Part shown: positions 1-5,560 of the stretch, one piece after another
How positions within the stretch are numbered: the first letter of the stretch is position 1
Layout: every line of letters begins with the position of its first letter
Assembly (NCBI GenBank): GCA_002421565.1
Contig: DIKC01000112.1
Span: forward strand, 1-7,411
Length of the DNA: 7,411 nt
Source: Desulfobulbaceae bacterium UBA5628
Lineage (GTDB): Bacteria; Desulfobacterota; Desulfobulbia; Desulfobulbales; Desulfurivibrionaceae
Reading direction: 5' to 3'
Notes under the pieces: generated by a model
What the model was told of the DNA's origin: nothing
Databases searched by the model: none
Seen by the model: only the letters and a program-made list of their open reading frames with translations
Program-made: the position numbers and the translations under genes

Positions 1-466
1 CCCACTTGAAGACCTTTTTGCCCAGGTCGAGGCTGATTTGGGGGGAGGGCTTGAGGCTGGCGTAGGCGGCAAAGATGTCTGCCTGGTCCTGCCAGGCCAG
101 ATCATCCTGGGAGGCCGAGGCCCGCAGCAGCCAGTTGGCGGCGGCGATCCCTTGCTGATAGCGGCCGTCCAACTGCACGGTACCGCCGAGCCGATCCAGG
201 GTGGCGCGGGGTTGGCGGTAGAGATTGAGGCGGCCCATGGCCCCGTCCTGGTTGATGTCGCTGTGCTCGCCTTTCAGTTCCAGATAGCCGCCCCATTCCA
301 GAGGTTTTTTCTCAAAGGCGGCAACATCGAAGGAAAACTCCTCCGCCGCCCGGAGCGGAACGGGCAGCAGCAGGAGGCAGAGCAGCAGAGCGGCCGTGGG
401 GCGTAGATCAAAGCAGGTTCTTGCAAGAACAGGCCCGCATGCCACTATCTGTCCGGTTATCTTCAT
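1..466 (-). CDS. Probable outer-membrane beta-barrel (porin-like) protein, 3' part outside window
   Basis: The frame is open from the ATG at 466 to the left edge, giving 155 N-terminal residues and no stop. A hydrophobic leucine-rich core (about residues 24-38) followed by LRAAEE looks like a Sec signal peptide cleaved near residue 41, although the n-region of about 22 residues is long. After it come short alternating segments typical of outer-membrane strands: WGGYLELKGEH (58-68), GRLNLYRQ (78-85), and AYASLKPSPQISLDLGKKV (134-152). The last resembles the strand-turn-strand with an LGxxxxxWG ending found in DUF1302-like and other porin-like proteins. No clear Shine-Dalgarno is visible before 466, so the start is uncertain; a GTG at 445 is an alternative. 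Its strand and place after the LolA-like gene suggest it once ended that operon and acts as outer-membrane partner (inference). The exact family cannot be named from this fragment. Confidence 0.7.
   Translation of the reverse strand, partial: MKITGQIVACGPVLARTCFDLRPTAALLLCLLLLPVPLRAAEEFSFDVAAFEKKPLEWGGYLELKGEHSDINQDGAMGRLNLYRQPRATLDRLGGTVQLDGRYQQGIAAANWLLRASASQDDLAWQDQADIFAAYASLKPSPQISLDLGKKVFKW
417..430. repeat. Perfect 14-bp palindrome in the 5' end of the barrel gene
   Basis: GTTCTTGCAAGAAC is its own reverse complement. It lies within codons 13-17 of the barrel gene as annotated from 466, upstream of the hydrophobic signal core. If the true start were downstream, it would be an operator-like site. 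It does not match the LexA boxes I know (for example GAACN4GTTC). It may be chance. Confidence 0.4.
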
Positions 467-503
467 GCGCCCATCGCACTGATATTTTTCAAAAAAGCCC
501 CGC

Positions 504-532
504 TTGAATCGTTAAAAGAGAGGTGGTATCAT
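504..532 (+). promoter_or_regulatory. Sigma70-like promoter of the toxin-antitoxin pair
   Basis: TTGAAT (504-509) and TATCAT (527-532) are separated by exactly 17 nt in an AT-rich stretch. Transcription would start near 539, about 29 nt before the antitoxin ATG. A strong Shine-Dalgarno, AGGAGGA at 556-562, lies 5 nt before that ATG and decides the start. Family practice is that the antitoxin or the TA complex represses this promoter. Confidence 0.6.
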
Positions 533-554
533 CAAAAAAATACTTGTTAATACC
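525..554. promoter_or_regulatory. Possible antitoxin operator (short inverted repeat around -10)
   Basis: GGTAT (525-529) and ATACC (550-554) form an inverted repeat with a 20-nt gap that covers the -10 box and the likely transcription start. This is where an autoregulating ribbon-helix-helix antitoxin would bind. Arms of 5 bp are short and could be chance. Confidence 0.25.
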
Positions 555-567
555 CAGGAGGATTATC

Positions 568-861
568 ATGCCGGCCACTGCCACCGCCCAGCCTATCGCC
601 ATTAAGCTCGACCAAGAAAGCCGCGACCGCATCAAACGCCTTGCCGACGCCCGTCGCCGCACTTCGCATTGGATCATGCGCGAAGCAATTCAGCAGTACA
701 TCGACCGCGAAGAGAAACGCGAAGCATTCCGGCAAGACGGGATTCGGGCCTGGGAGCAATATCAGGCCACCGGCCAGCATGTAACCAAGGAAGAGGCCGA
801 CGCCTGGCTTGCCAAACTGGAAACCGGGCAAGAGGTGGAGCCGCCTGAATGCCACGGTTAA
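568..861 (+). CDS. Type II antitoxin, ribbon-helix-helix (CopG/ParD-like, COG3905 type)
   Basis: This 97-residue protein would neutralise the toxin encoded just downstream and repress the shared promoter. The N-terminus has the ribbon-helix-helix layout: a beta strand at about residues 8-14 (QPIAIKL), helix A at 16-29 (ESRDRIKRLADARR), a turn, and helix B at 33-47 (SHWIMREAIQQYIDR). The HWIMREAI pattern and the C-terminal part (LAKLETGQEVEPPECHG) recall COG3905 regulators that pair with RelE/ParE toxins. Residues 48-97 are charged and would wrap the toxin. The ATG at 568 is chosen over one at 523 because it has the AGGAGGA ribosome site and because the earlier one overlaps the promoter. It overlaps the toxin gene by 13 nt, so the two are co-transcribed and probably translationally coupled. 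It runs against the strand of its neighbours. Confidence 0.9.
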   Translation: MPATATAQPIAIKLDQESRDRIKRLADARRRTSHWIMREAIQQYIDREEKREAFRQDGIRAWEQYQATGQHVTKEEADAWLAKLETGQEVEPPECHG

Positions 862-1142
862 TCTGGTCACCGAATGCGCTGATCGATATTCAGCGTCTTT
901 ACCGTTTTCTGGCCGAGAAAAACCTTGCCGCCGCCAAGCGGGCCGTAAGGGTTATCCGTGAAAGCATGGAACTCGTCGCCGCCCAACCAGGGGTCGGACG
1001 ACCGGCGGAGGAGATGGAGCCGGAATATCGGGAATGGCCGATCAGCTTTGGCGACAGCGGCTATGTGGCGCTGTATCACTACGACGGACAACTTGCCGTG
1101 GTTGTGGCTGTCCGCCACCAAAAAGAAGCCGGGTACCATTGA
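849..1142 (+). CDS. Type II toxin, RelE/ParE family
   Basis: A 97-residue protein of the RelE/ParE fold. RelE members cut mRNA at the ribosome and ParE members poison gyrase; the sequence alone does not say which. Visible family features are the opening beta strand RLIWSPNAL (3-11), a helical hairpin with IQRLYRFLAEKN (14-25) and RAVRVIRESMELV (31-43), the conserved QPGVGRPAEEM (46-56), and the final strands SGYVALYHY (70-78) and AVVVAVRHQKEAGY (83-96). The basic and aromatic residues R89, H90, Q91 and Y96 near the end are usual in the family. Length is full, with no frameshift. The start lies inside the end of the antitoxin gene. Its stop is only 11 nt from the stop of the convergent LolA-like gene. 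Confidence 0.9.
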   Translation: MPRLIWSPNALIDIQRLYRFLAEKNLAAAKRAVRVIRESMELVAAQPGVGRPAEEMEPEYREWPISFGDSGYVALYHYDGQLAVVVAVRHQKEAGYH

Positions 1143-1156
1143 GGGCCGCCCCCTCA
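1140..1156. other. Short hairpin joining two convergent stop codons
   Basis: TGAGGG (1140-1145) pairs with CCCTCA (1151-1156) across a 5-nt loop. The left arm begins with the toxin's TGA and the right arm is the LolA-like gene's TGA read on the other strand. No T-tract follows on either strand, so it is at best a weak bidirectional transcription end. Confidence 0.4.
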
Positions 1157-1888
1157 TCGCAATTCTTCCACCCGGGGCAGGTAGTTGAGGGTGAAGACCT
1201 CGTCGGGCAGTTCCCGTTTTTTGATGTTGGCGTAAATCATCACCGAGCGGTAGCCTTTGTACAGCGGGCTGTCGGTTTCCAGCACCGAGGGCCGGACAAT
1301 GCCGTCGCCGAAGTCCTTAATCTCCTTGTAGTAAAGGGTCTTGATCAGCATCCCGCTGGCCGCGTAGCACTCGATTCTGGTCGGCACCAGGGCCTTTTTG
1401 TCCACCGTCATCAGCAGCCGGTCGTAGGCCACGGCCGCGGTTTTGGCCTTGAGCTCCAGGAGGTAGTTCCCTTCCTGTTCCTCCACCCTGGTCGGGCTGT
1501 ATTCGGTGCCGTAGTCCAGGCGCAGGATGTCGGCGTTATTGAAGACCCCGCCCACCACCGATTGGAGGCTGGTGACCCGGATCGGTTTGCCCACCGAGGG
1601 GATATAGAGCCACATGTTGTCGTCCAGGCGGAGGGTGGCCCGGCCCTTTTCGCTGGCCGGCGAGAGGAAGAGGGCCACCAGTTTGTCGCGGCCCTTGCGG
1701 ACGCTGTAGAGGACGAACTCCTTTTGGCGGCCGTCCGGCTCGATGTTGATCAGCTTGCGGTACATTTCCGCCGATTCGGGCTGGAGGTTGCGGTCCACCT
1801 TGGCGAGAATGGCCTCGCCGTCCAGGCTCCAGGCCGGGGCGGGCGCAAGCAGCAGGGCCAAAAGCGCGGCAAAGAGTATGCGGGGCAT
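1154..1888 (-). CDS. LolA-like periplasmic protein (outer membrane lipoprotein-sorting family, PF17131 type)
   Basis: A 244-residue secreted protein, probably a periplasmic carrier of lipid or lipoprotein taken from the ABC permease encoded upstream. Residues 1-21 (MPRILFAALLALLLAPAPAWS) are a Sec signal peptide. The mature part shows the family pattern: KGRATLRL (81-88), NMWLYIPSVGKPIRV (91-105) and LQSVVGGVFNNADILRLDY (108-126), followed by beta-rich segments as in the LolA half-barrel. The start at 1888 is chosen because it has a Shine-Dalgarno GGGAGGG and begins the signal peptide directly; an in-frame ATG at 1915 would overlap the permease gene and add nine polar residues. It follows the permease stop by 19 nt. 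Family members are found beside MMPL-type RND pumps and beside FtsX-type ABC transporters together with a barrel, which fits this neighbourhood. The cargo is unknown. Confidence 0.87.
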   Translation of the reverse strand: MPRILFAALLALLLAPAPAWSLDGEAILAKVDRNLQPESAEMYRKLINIEPDGRQKEFVLYSVRKGRDKLVALFLSPASEKGRATLRLDDNMWLYIPSVGKPIRVTSLQSVVGGVFNNADILRLDYGTEYSPTRVEEQEGNYLLELKAKTAAVAYDRLLMTVDKKALVPTRIECYAASGMLIKTLYYKEIKDFGDGIVRPSVLETDSPLYKGYRSVMIYANIKKRELPDEVFTLNYLPRVEELR

Positions 1889-1907
1889 ATTTCCCTCCCT
1901 TGAATTT

Positions 1908-3143
1908 TCAGACATGGCGCAGGGCCTTGATCGGGTCGAGGCGGGCGGCCTTGAAGGCGGGCTGGAGGCTGGCGACCACCGCCCCGATGATGACGATGAC
2001 CGAAATCACGGCCAGTTCCCTGAAATCAATCGCGGCCTCCAGGATGAATCTTTGGCGGCCGAAATCATAGGAAATTTCCGCCAGGTTGAGGCCGCCGATC
2101 AGCAGCACCCCGAGGATGCCGCCGGCCGCCGCCCCCAGCACCCCGAGGCTGAAGCCCTCGATCATGAAGAGGGCGAGGATCTTGCCCGGCAGGGTGCCGA
2201 TGGCGGCCATGGTCCCGATCTCCCTGATCCGTTCATAGACCGCCATGATCATCACGTTCATGATGCTGACCAGGACAATGGCGATCAGCATCAGCTTGAT
2301 GAAAAAGGTCATCACGTCGATCATCCGGGCGATGTTGAAGAAGGGCGAGAGTTTTTCCCAGGTGTGCAATTCGAAGAGCGGTTTTTCCTGCTGGTTGAGC
2401 TCCTTGGCCAGCCGTCCGGCCAGGGTCTCGCTGACCGCAGCCAGGCGGCGGAAATCATGGAGGCGGATCGCCACTTCGCTGACCTCCTGCCCTTGCAGGC
2501 GGAGGATTTCGGCCGCATCCTCAAGATGGAGATAACCGTCCCGGCCGCCGGGGCCGGTGGCGCTTTCAAGAATCCCGCCCACCAGCAGTTGCTTGCCGTT
2601 CACCGAACCGTCCTGGTTGGTGGCCACCACTACCACCGGGTCGCCGACCTTGACCTTCATCCCCTTGGCCAGCAGTTCCGGCAGCCAAAGCTCGCCGCGG
2701 GCCAGGGTTTTGCTGCCCTCCAGCACCCGCTCGGCCAGGAGCGGGACGGTGGCCAGTTCCCGCTCCGGCTCCACCCCGTTTAAGCGGATATTGGTGGTCT
2801 CGACAAAGTTGCTGAACATCGCCCCGAACTTGATTCGCGGCGACCAGGCGGCGATTTCCGGCTGCTCGGCGAGGATTTTGTCCAGCCGGTCGATGGCCCC
2901 GGCCTTGAGATTGAGATTGAGGGGCAGGTTGTCGATGGCGGCCACATACCCTTTGCGGTGGATCTGGAGATGGCCGAGCATGGCGTCGGTGTTCTGGGCG
3001 ATCATCATCGCCTTGAAGGAGCCGGTTACCGCCACGAAGACCAGGACAAAGACCACCCCGAGGGTGATCAGCGAGGCGGTGAGCAGGGTCCGCCGCCGGT
3101 AGCGGAGCAGGTTGCGGAGCGCGATCTTGAGCAGGTTAGTCAT
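1908..3143 (-). CDS. FtsX-type ABC transporter permease (MacB/LolE-like)
   Basis: A 411-residue inner-membrane permease with the layout of the MacB/LolCE superfamily: TM1 at about 20-41, a large periplasmic domain (about 42-278), then TM2 (279-302), TM3 (323-350) and TM4 (375-395). The conserved cytoplasmic coupling segment ERIREIGTMAAIGTLPGKI (304-322) and the C-terminal AARLDPIKALR (399-409) are present. Such proteins do not carry substrate through a channel; they extract lipoproteins from the inner membrane or drive periplasmic partners mechanically. Only one permease gene is present, so a homodimer is likely, unlike LolC/LolE. It starts 8 nt inside the end of the ATPase gene, indicating coupled translation, and is followed by the LolA-like carrier. 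It is full length with no sign of damage. Confidence 0.93.
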   Translation of the reverse strand: MTNLLKIALRNLLRYRRRTLLTASLITLGVVFVLVFVAVTGSFKAMMIAQNTDAMLGHLQIHRKGYVAAIDNLPLNLNLKAGAIDRLDKILAEQPEIAAWSPRIKFGAMFSNFVETTNIRLNGVEPERELATVPLLAERVLEGSKTLARGELWLPELLAKGMKVKVGDPVVVVATNQDGSVNGKQLLVGGILESATGPGGRDGYLHLEDAAEILRLQGQEVSEVAIRLHDFRRLAAVSETLAGRLAKELNQQEKPLFELHTWEKLSPFFNIARMIDVMTFFIKLMLIAIVLVSIMNVMIMAVYERIREIGTMAAIGTLPGKILALFMIEGFSLGVLGAAAGGILGVLLIGGLNLAEISYDFGRQRFILEAAIDFRELAVISVIVIIGAVVASLQPAFKAARLDPIKALRHV

Positions 3144-3846
3144 GGCGCGGCCCTCCCGGGGTGTGCGGGGCGGAATTTTTCAAGCGGCCGTCCTCCAGGG
3201 TGTGGACGATTTCCGCCTCGCCCACCACCTTGGGATCGTGGGTGGAAAATATGAAGGTGGTGGCGAATTCGTCCCGCATCTTTTTCATCAACTCGATCAC
3301 CCGGAAGGCGGTCTGGTGGTCGAGGTTGGCGGTGGGCTCGTCGGCCAGCACCAGCTTGGGATTGGCGACCAGAGCCCGGGCTACCGCTACCCGCTGCTTC
3401 TGGCCGCCGGAAAGCTGGTCGGGATACTTGTCCCGCTGCTCGTTCATCCCCACCGCCTCGATCAGGGCCAGCACCCGTTGCCGGCGCTCGCCGGCCGGGG
3501 TCTCCCGCACCATCAGCAGGGGGTATTCGATGTTTTCGTAAACCGTGAGCACCGGCAGCAGGTTGAAGTCCTGAAAGATGAAGCCGATGGTCTCTCCCCG
3601 GAAACGGGCCGCCCCCCGGCGATCCAGACCTTGAATATCCCGGCCCGCCACCAGCAGTGAGCCGCTGGTGGGCGGATCGAGGCAGCCGATCATGTTGAGC
3701 AGGGTCGATTTGCCGCTGCCCGATGGGCCGACAAAGGAGACGAACGACTTGGCCTCGATGGTGAAACTGACATTCCGGATCGCCGTCACCTCCACCTCTT
3801 CCGTGCGGTAGGTCTTTACCAGTTGCCTCGCCTCGACCAGGGCCAT
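3136..3846 (-). CDS. ABC transporter ATP-binding protein (LolD/MacB type)
   Basis: A 236-residue cytoplasmic ATPase powering the FtsX-type permease. All key motifs are intact: Walker A GPSGSGKST (40-48), Q-loop Q92 in FIFQDFNLLP, signature LSGGQ (145-149), Walker B LVLADEP (165-171) with catalytic E170, D-loop ANLD, and switch histidine H203. The TEEVEVTAIRNVSF opening and the FNLLPVLTVYENIEYPL stretch are typical of the LolD/MacB/FtsE group. The start at 3846 is preferred over an in-frame upstream codon at 3948 because it begins the conserved domain and has GGGAGG eight nt before it; the longer frame would read through the upstream gene. The last residues (SAPHTPGGPRHD) are a non-conserved tail. 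It lies 19 nt after the small secreted protein gene. Confidence 0.95.
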   Translation of the reverse strand: MALVEARQLVKTYRTEEVEVTAIRNVSFTIEAKSFVSFVGPSGSGKSTLLNMIGCLDPPTSGSLLVAGRDIQGLDRRGAARFRGETIGFIFQDFNLLPVLTVYENIEYPLLMVRETPAGERRQRVLALIEAVGMNEQRDKYPDQLSGGQKQRVAVARALVANPKLVLADEPTANLDHQTAFRVIELMKKMRDEFATTFIFSTHDPKVVGEAEIVHTLEDGRLKNSAPHTPGGPRHD

Positions 3847-3865
3847 GTTTTTTCCTCCCAAAGAG

Positions 3866-4318
3866 TTAGCGGCCTTTTCCCTGGCCCTGGCCGCGATTGT
3901 TACCCGGCCCGGCGGGAGTCTGTTCCGGCCGGCCGGGCTGGCCGCCAAGTCCCAGTTCTTCCCGGCGCTCCATACCGCGGTTCTGTGGAGACGGCATCTG
4001 TTTGTAAGTTTTCTCCTGGCGGTTGACTTTCTCCTTCTCCTTCAGGCGTTCCTTGCGCTGTTCCGGTTCCGGCGCGCTTTCCGGCCGCCCCATATGCTGC
4101 TGCCGCTCTTCCGGACTCATCCGTTTAAGGCGCTGCTGCCATTCTTCCTGGAACGCTTGATGTTCCTCGCTGGTGGCCTGCTGCATGGCGCCCCGGCGGG
4201 CCGCCATTTCTTCGGTGCTCATGGCGCTGTAATCGGTGGCGGCCCCGGCGGAGCCACTTCCCAGGATAACGGCGGCCAAGAGCAACAGCATGGTTTTGGG
4301 ATAACGGTTTTCAGGCAT
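3866..4318 (-). CDS. Small secreted Gln/Glu/Arg-rich protein of unknown function
   Basis: I do not recognise a named family with certainty. The 150-residue product has a signal peptide (core LLLLAAVILGSGSAGA, residues 11-26, cleaved near 27). A helical, highly charged region follows (about 33-105) containing MSTEEMAARRGAMQQ (33-47), FQEEWQQRLKRMSPEERQQ (56-74) and a Glu/Lys run at 86-105. The tail (about 126-150) is disordered and rich in Gly, Pro and Gln, ending GQGQGKGR. MSPEERQQ recalls the LTxxQ repeats of Spy/CpxP periplasmic stress proteins, but that is a resemblance only. There is no cysteine and only two histidines, so it is not an obvious metal chelator. GGAGGA lies 7 nt before the ATG. 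It follows the zinc-type exporter by 60 nt and precedes the ABC ATPase by 19 nt, so it probably belongs with the ABC set, perhaps as periplasmic cargo or chaperone. Confidence 0.75.
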   Translation of the reverse strand: MPENRYPKTMLLLLAAVILGSGSAGAATDYSAMSTEEMAARRGAMQQATSEEHQAFQEEWQQRLKRMSPEERQQHMGRPESAPEPEQRKERLKEKEKVNRQEKTYKQMPSPQNRGMERREELGLGGQPGRPEQTPAGPGNNRGQGQGKGR

Positions 4319-4378
4319 GGGTGGTTCCTCCGGTTTGGTTGGTCTTTTGTTACAGCATCATGCCGCCGGGATGGCCGG

Positions 4379-5314
4379 TCAAGCTTTTTCTGCGGGTGGC
4401 GGCCAGCAGCAGCCTTGCTTTTTGTTGTTGATGTGGCAGGCGCCTTGTCCGTCCTCCCGTTCGATCTGGATGGTGGTGTGGTGAATCGCAAAGTCGTGAC
4501 GGAGTTGTTCGGCGGTTTGATGGAGAAAGGCGTCATCGGCGCCATCGGGCATCACCAGATGGGCGGTGAGTACGTTTTCGGTGGTGCTGGCCGCCCAGAT
4601 GTGGAGGTCGTGGACGCAGGCCACCCCCGGCAATCCGGTGAGATAGTCGAGCACTGCCTGGGCATTGATCCGGGCCGGTACCCCGGCCATGCTCAGGTGG
4701 AGCGAATCCCGGAGCAGGCCCCAGCCGGCGATGAGCACCACCAGAGCGATGGCGATGGAGATCAGGGGATCGAGCCAGTTCCAGCCGCTCAGCATGATGC
4801 CCAGCCCGGCCGCCACCACCCCGGCCGAAACCGCGGCGTCGGCCGCCATGTGGAGAAAGGCGGCCTTGAGGTTGAGATCGCTTTTGCGGCCGGCCATGAA
4901 CAGGAGGGCGGTGGCGGTGTTGATCGCCACCCCGATGGCGGCGACCACCATGATCGCCTGGCCGCTTACCTCCACCGGCGCGCGCAGGCGGCCGGCCGCT
5001 TCCCAGATGATGACCCCGACCGCGGCGCAGAGAAAAAGGGCGCTCCCCAAGGAAACCAGGATGGTGCCTTTTTTAAGGCCAAAGGTGTGACGGGCGGTGG
5101 CGCTCTGGCGGGCCATGATCATGGCGCCCCAGGCCAGCAGCAGGGTGACGACGTCGCTCAGGTTGTGGCCGGCGTCGGCAATCAGGGCCAGGGAGCCGGC
5201 CATAAAGCCGTAGCCGCCCTCCACCAGGACAAAGCCCAGGTTCAGGGCGGTGCCGATCGCAAAGGCCCGGCTGAAATCGGCCGGGGGGTGATCGTGACCG
5301 TGGTCGCGGGTCAT
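4379..5314 (-). CDS. CDF family cation exporter, zinc-type (CzcD/ZitB-like)
   Basis: A 311-residue inner-membrane antiporter that would expel Zn(II) or a similar divalent cation in exchange for protons. The metal-site pairs are intact: H50 and D54 in TM2 (DAGHNLSD, 47-54) and H155 and D159 in TM5 (FLHMAAD, 153-159); the HD-HD pattern is that of zinc-type CDFs. Six membrane segments are seen between about 15 and 205, then a cytoplasmic ferredoxin-like domain (about 212-286, including GVACVHDLHIWAAS). Ends are metal-rich: an N-terminal DHGHDHP and a C-terminal tail with C293, H294, C302 and C303. The loop after TM2 reads TFGLKKGTI, where many relatives have an R-A/T-E version. Its ATG overlaps the thioredoxin-like gene's stop by 4 nt (ATGA) with no clear ribosome site, so translation is probably coupled. 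Confidence 0.94.
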   Translation of the reverse strand: MTRDHGHDHPPADFSRAFAIGTALNLGFVLVEGGYGFMAGSLALIADAGHNLSDVVTLLLAWGAMIMARQSATARHTFGLKKGTILVSLGSALFLCAAVGVIIWEAAGRLRAPVEVSGQAIMVVAAIGVAINTATALLFMAGRKSDLNLKAAFLHMAADAAVSAGVVAAGLGIMLSGWNWLDPLISIAIALVVLIAGWGLLRDSLHLSMAGVPARINAQAVLDYLTGLPGVACVHDLHIWAASTTENVLTAHLVMPDGADDAFLHQTAEQLRHDFAIHHTTIQIEREDGQGACHINNKKQGCCWPPPAEKA

Positions 5315-5544
5315 TTTTTAAGCCATGCCAGGGCCTCGGCCTTGGTCGGCGTCTTGCCGACGCACTTGACCTGGCCGTCGATCACCACCGCCGGGGTGGA
5401 GAAGACTCCGAACTTGGCGATCTGCTGAAAGTCGCTGATTTTTTCGATGGTGGCCGCAACCCCGGTCTCCGCCACCGCCGCCCGCATGATTTTTTCCGTT
5501 TCGCCGCACTTGGCGCAACCCGGCCCCAGAACCTTGATTTCCAT
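5311..5544 (-). CDS. Small thioredoxin-like protein (redox-active disulfide protein type)
   Basis: A 77-residue minimal thioredoxin fold, cytoplasmic since there is no signal peptide. The redox motif is GPGCAKC with C10 and C13; the cis-proline is P51 in FSTPAVVIDG; an extra cysteine is C61. Proteins of this size and motif are commonly encoded beside ArsR regulators and ArsP/SO_0444-type permeases, where they may reduce or hand over a thiol-bound metalloid or metal (family context; the precise role is not settled). The ATG at 5544 is chosen over a TTG six bases earlier because AAGGAG stands 7 nt before it. The gene begins 16 nt after the permease stop and overlaps the CDF gene by 4 nt. Confidence 0.9.
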   Translation of the reverse strand: MEIKVLGPGCAKCGETEKIMRAAVAETGVAATIEKISDFQQIAKFGVFSTPAVVIDGQVKCVGKTPTKAEALAWLKK

Positions 5545-5560
5545 GATCAATCTCCTTGGT

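Noticed and set aside
417..430. LexA/SOS box
   Set aside because: The half-site order and spacing (GTTC-N6-GAAC) differ from the LexA consensus sequences I know, and the neighbouring genes are not SOS genes.
491..503. GCGGGGC followed by six T on the minus strand, terminator-like
   Set aside because: No upstream complementary arm pairs with the GC run, so no stem can form.
547..1157. Minus-strand frames over the toxin-antitoxin pair
   Set aside because: They would continue the operon strand, but they match no family, while the plus-strand genes show ribbon-helix-helix and RelE/ParE patterns with promoter and ribosome site.
1743..2783. Plus-strand open frame of 346 codons over the permease gene
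   Set aside because: It is a His/Asp/Gln-rich mirror of the FtsX-type permease, which has clear membrane segments and conserved motifs on the minus strand.
4319..4378. Internal promoter or terminator between the CDF gene and the small secreted protein gene
   Set aside because: I found no convincing -35/-10 pair and no stem with a T-tract on the minus strand; only the ribosome site of the next gene is clear.
3845..5428. Long plus-strand open frame of 527 codons
   Set aside because: It is antisense to the ATPase start, the secreted protein and the CDF gene, all of which have real motifs; its product is Gly/His/Asp-rich with no recognisable domain.
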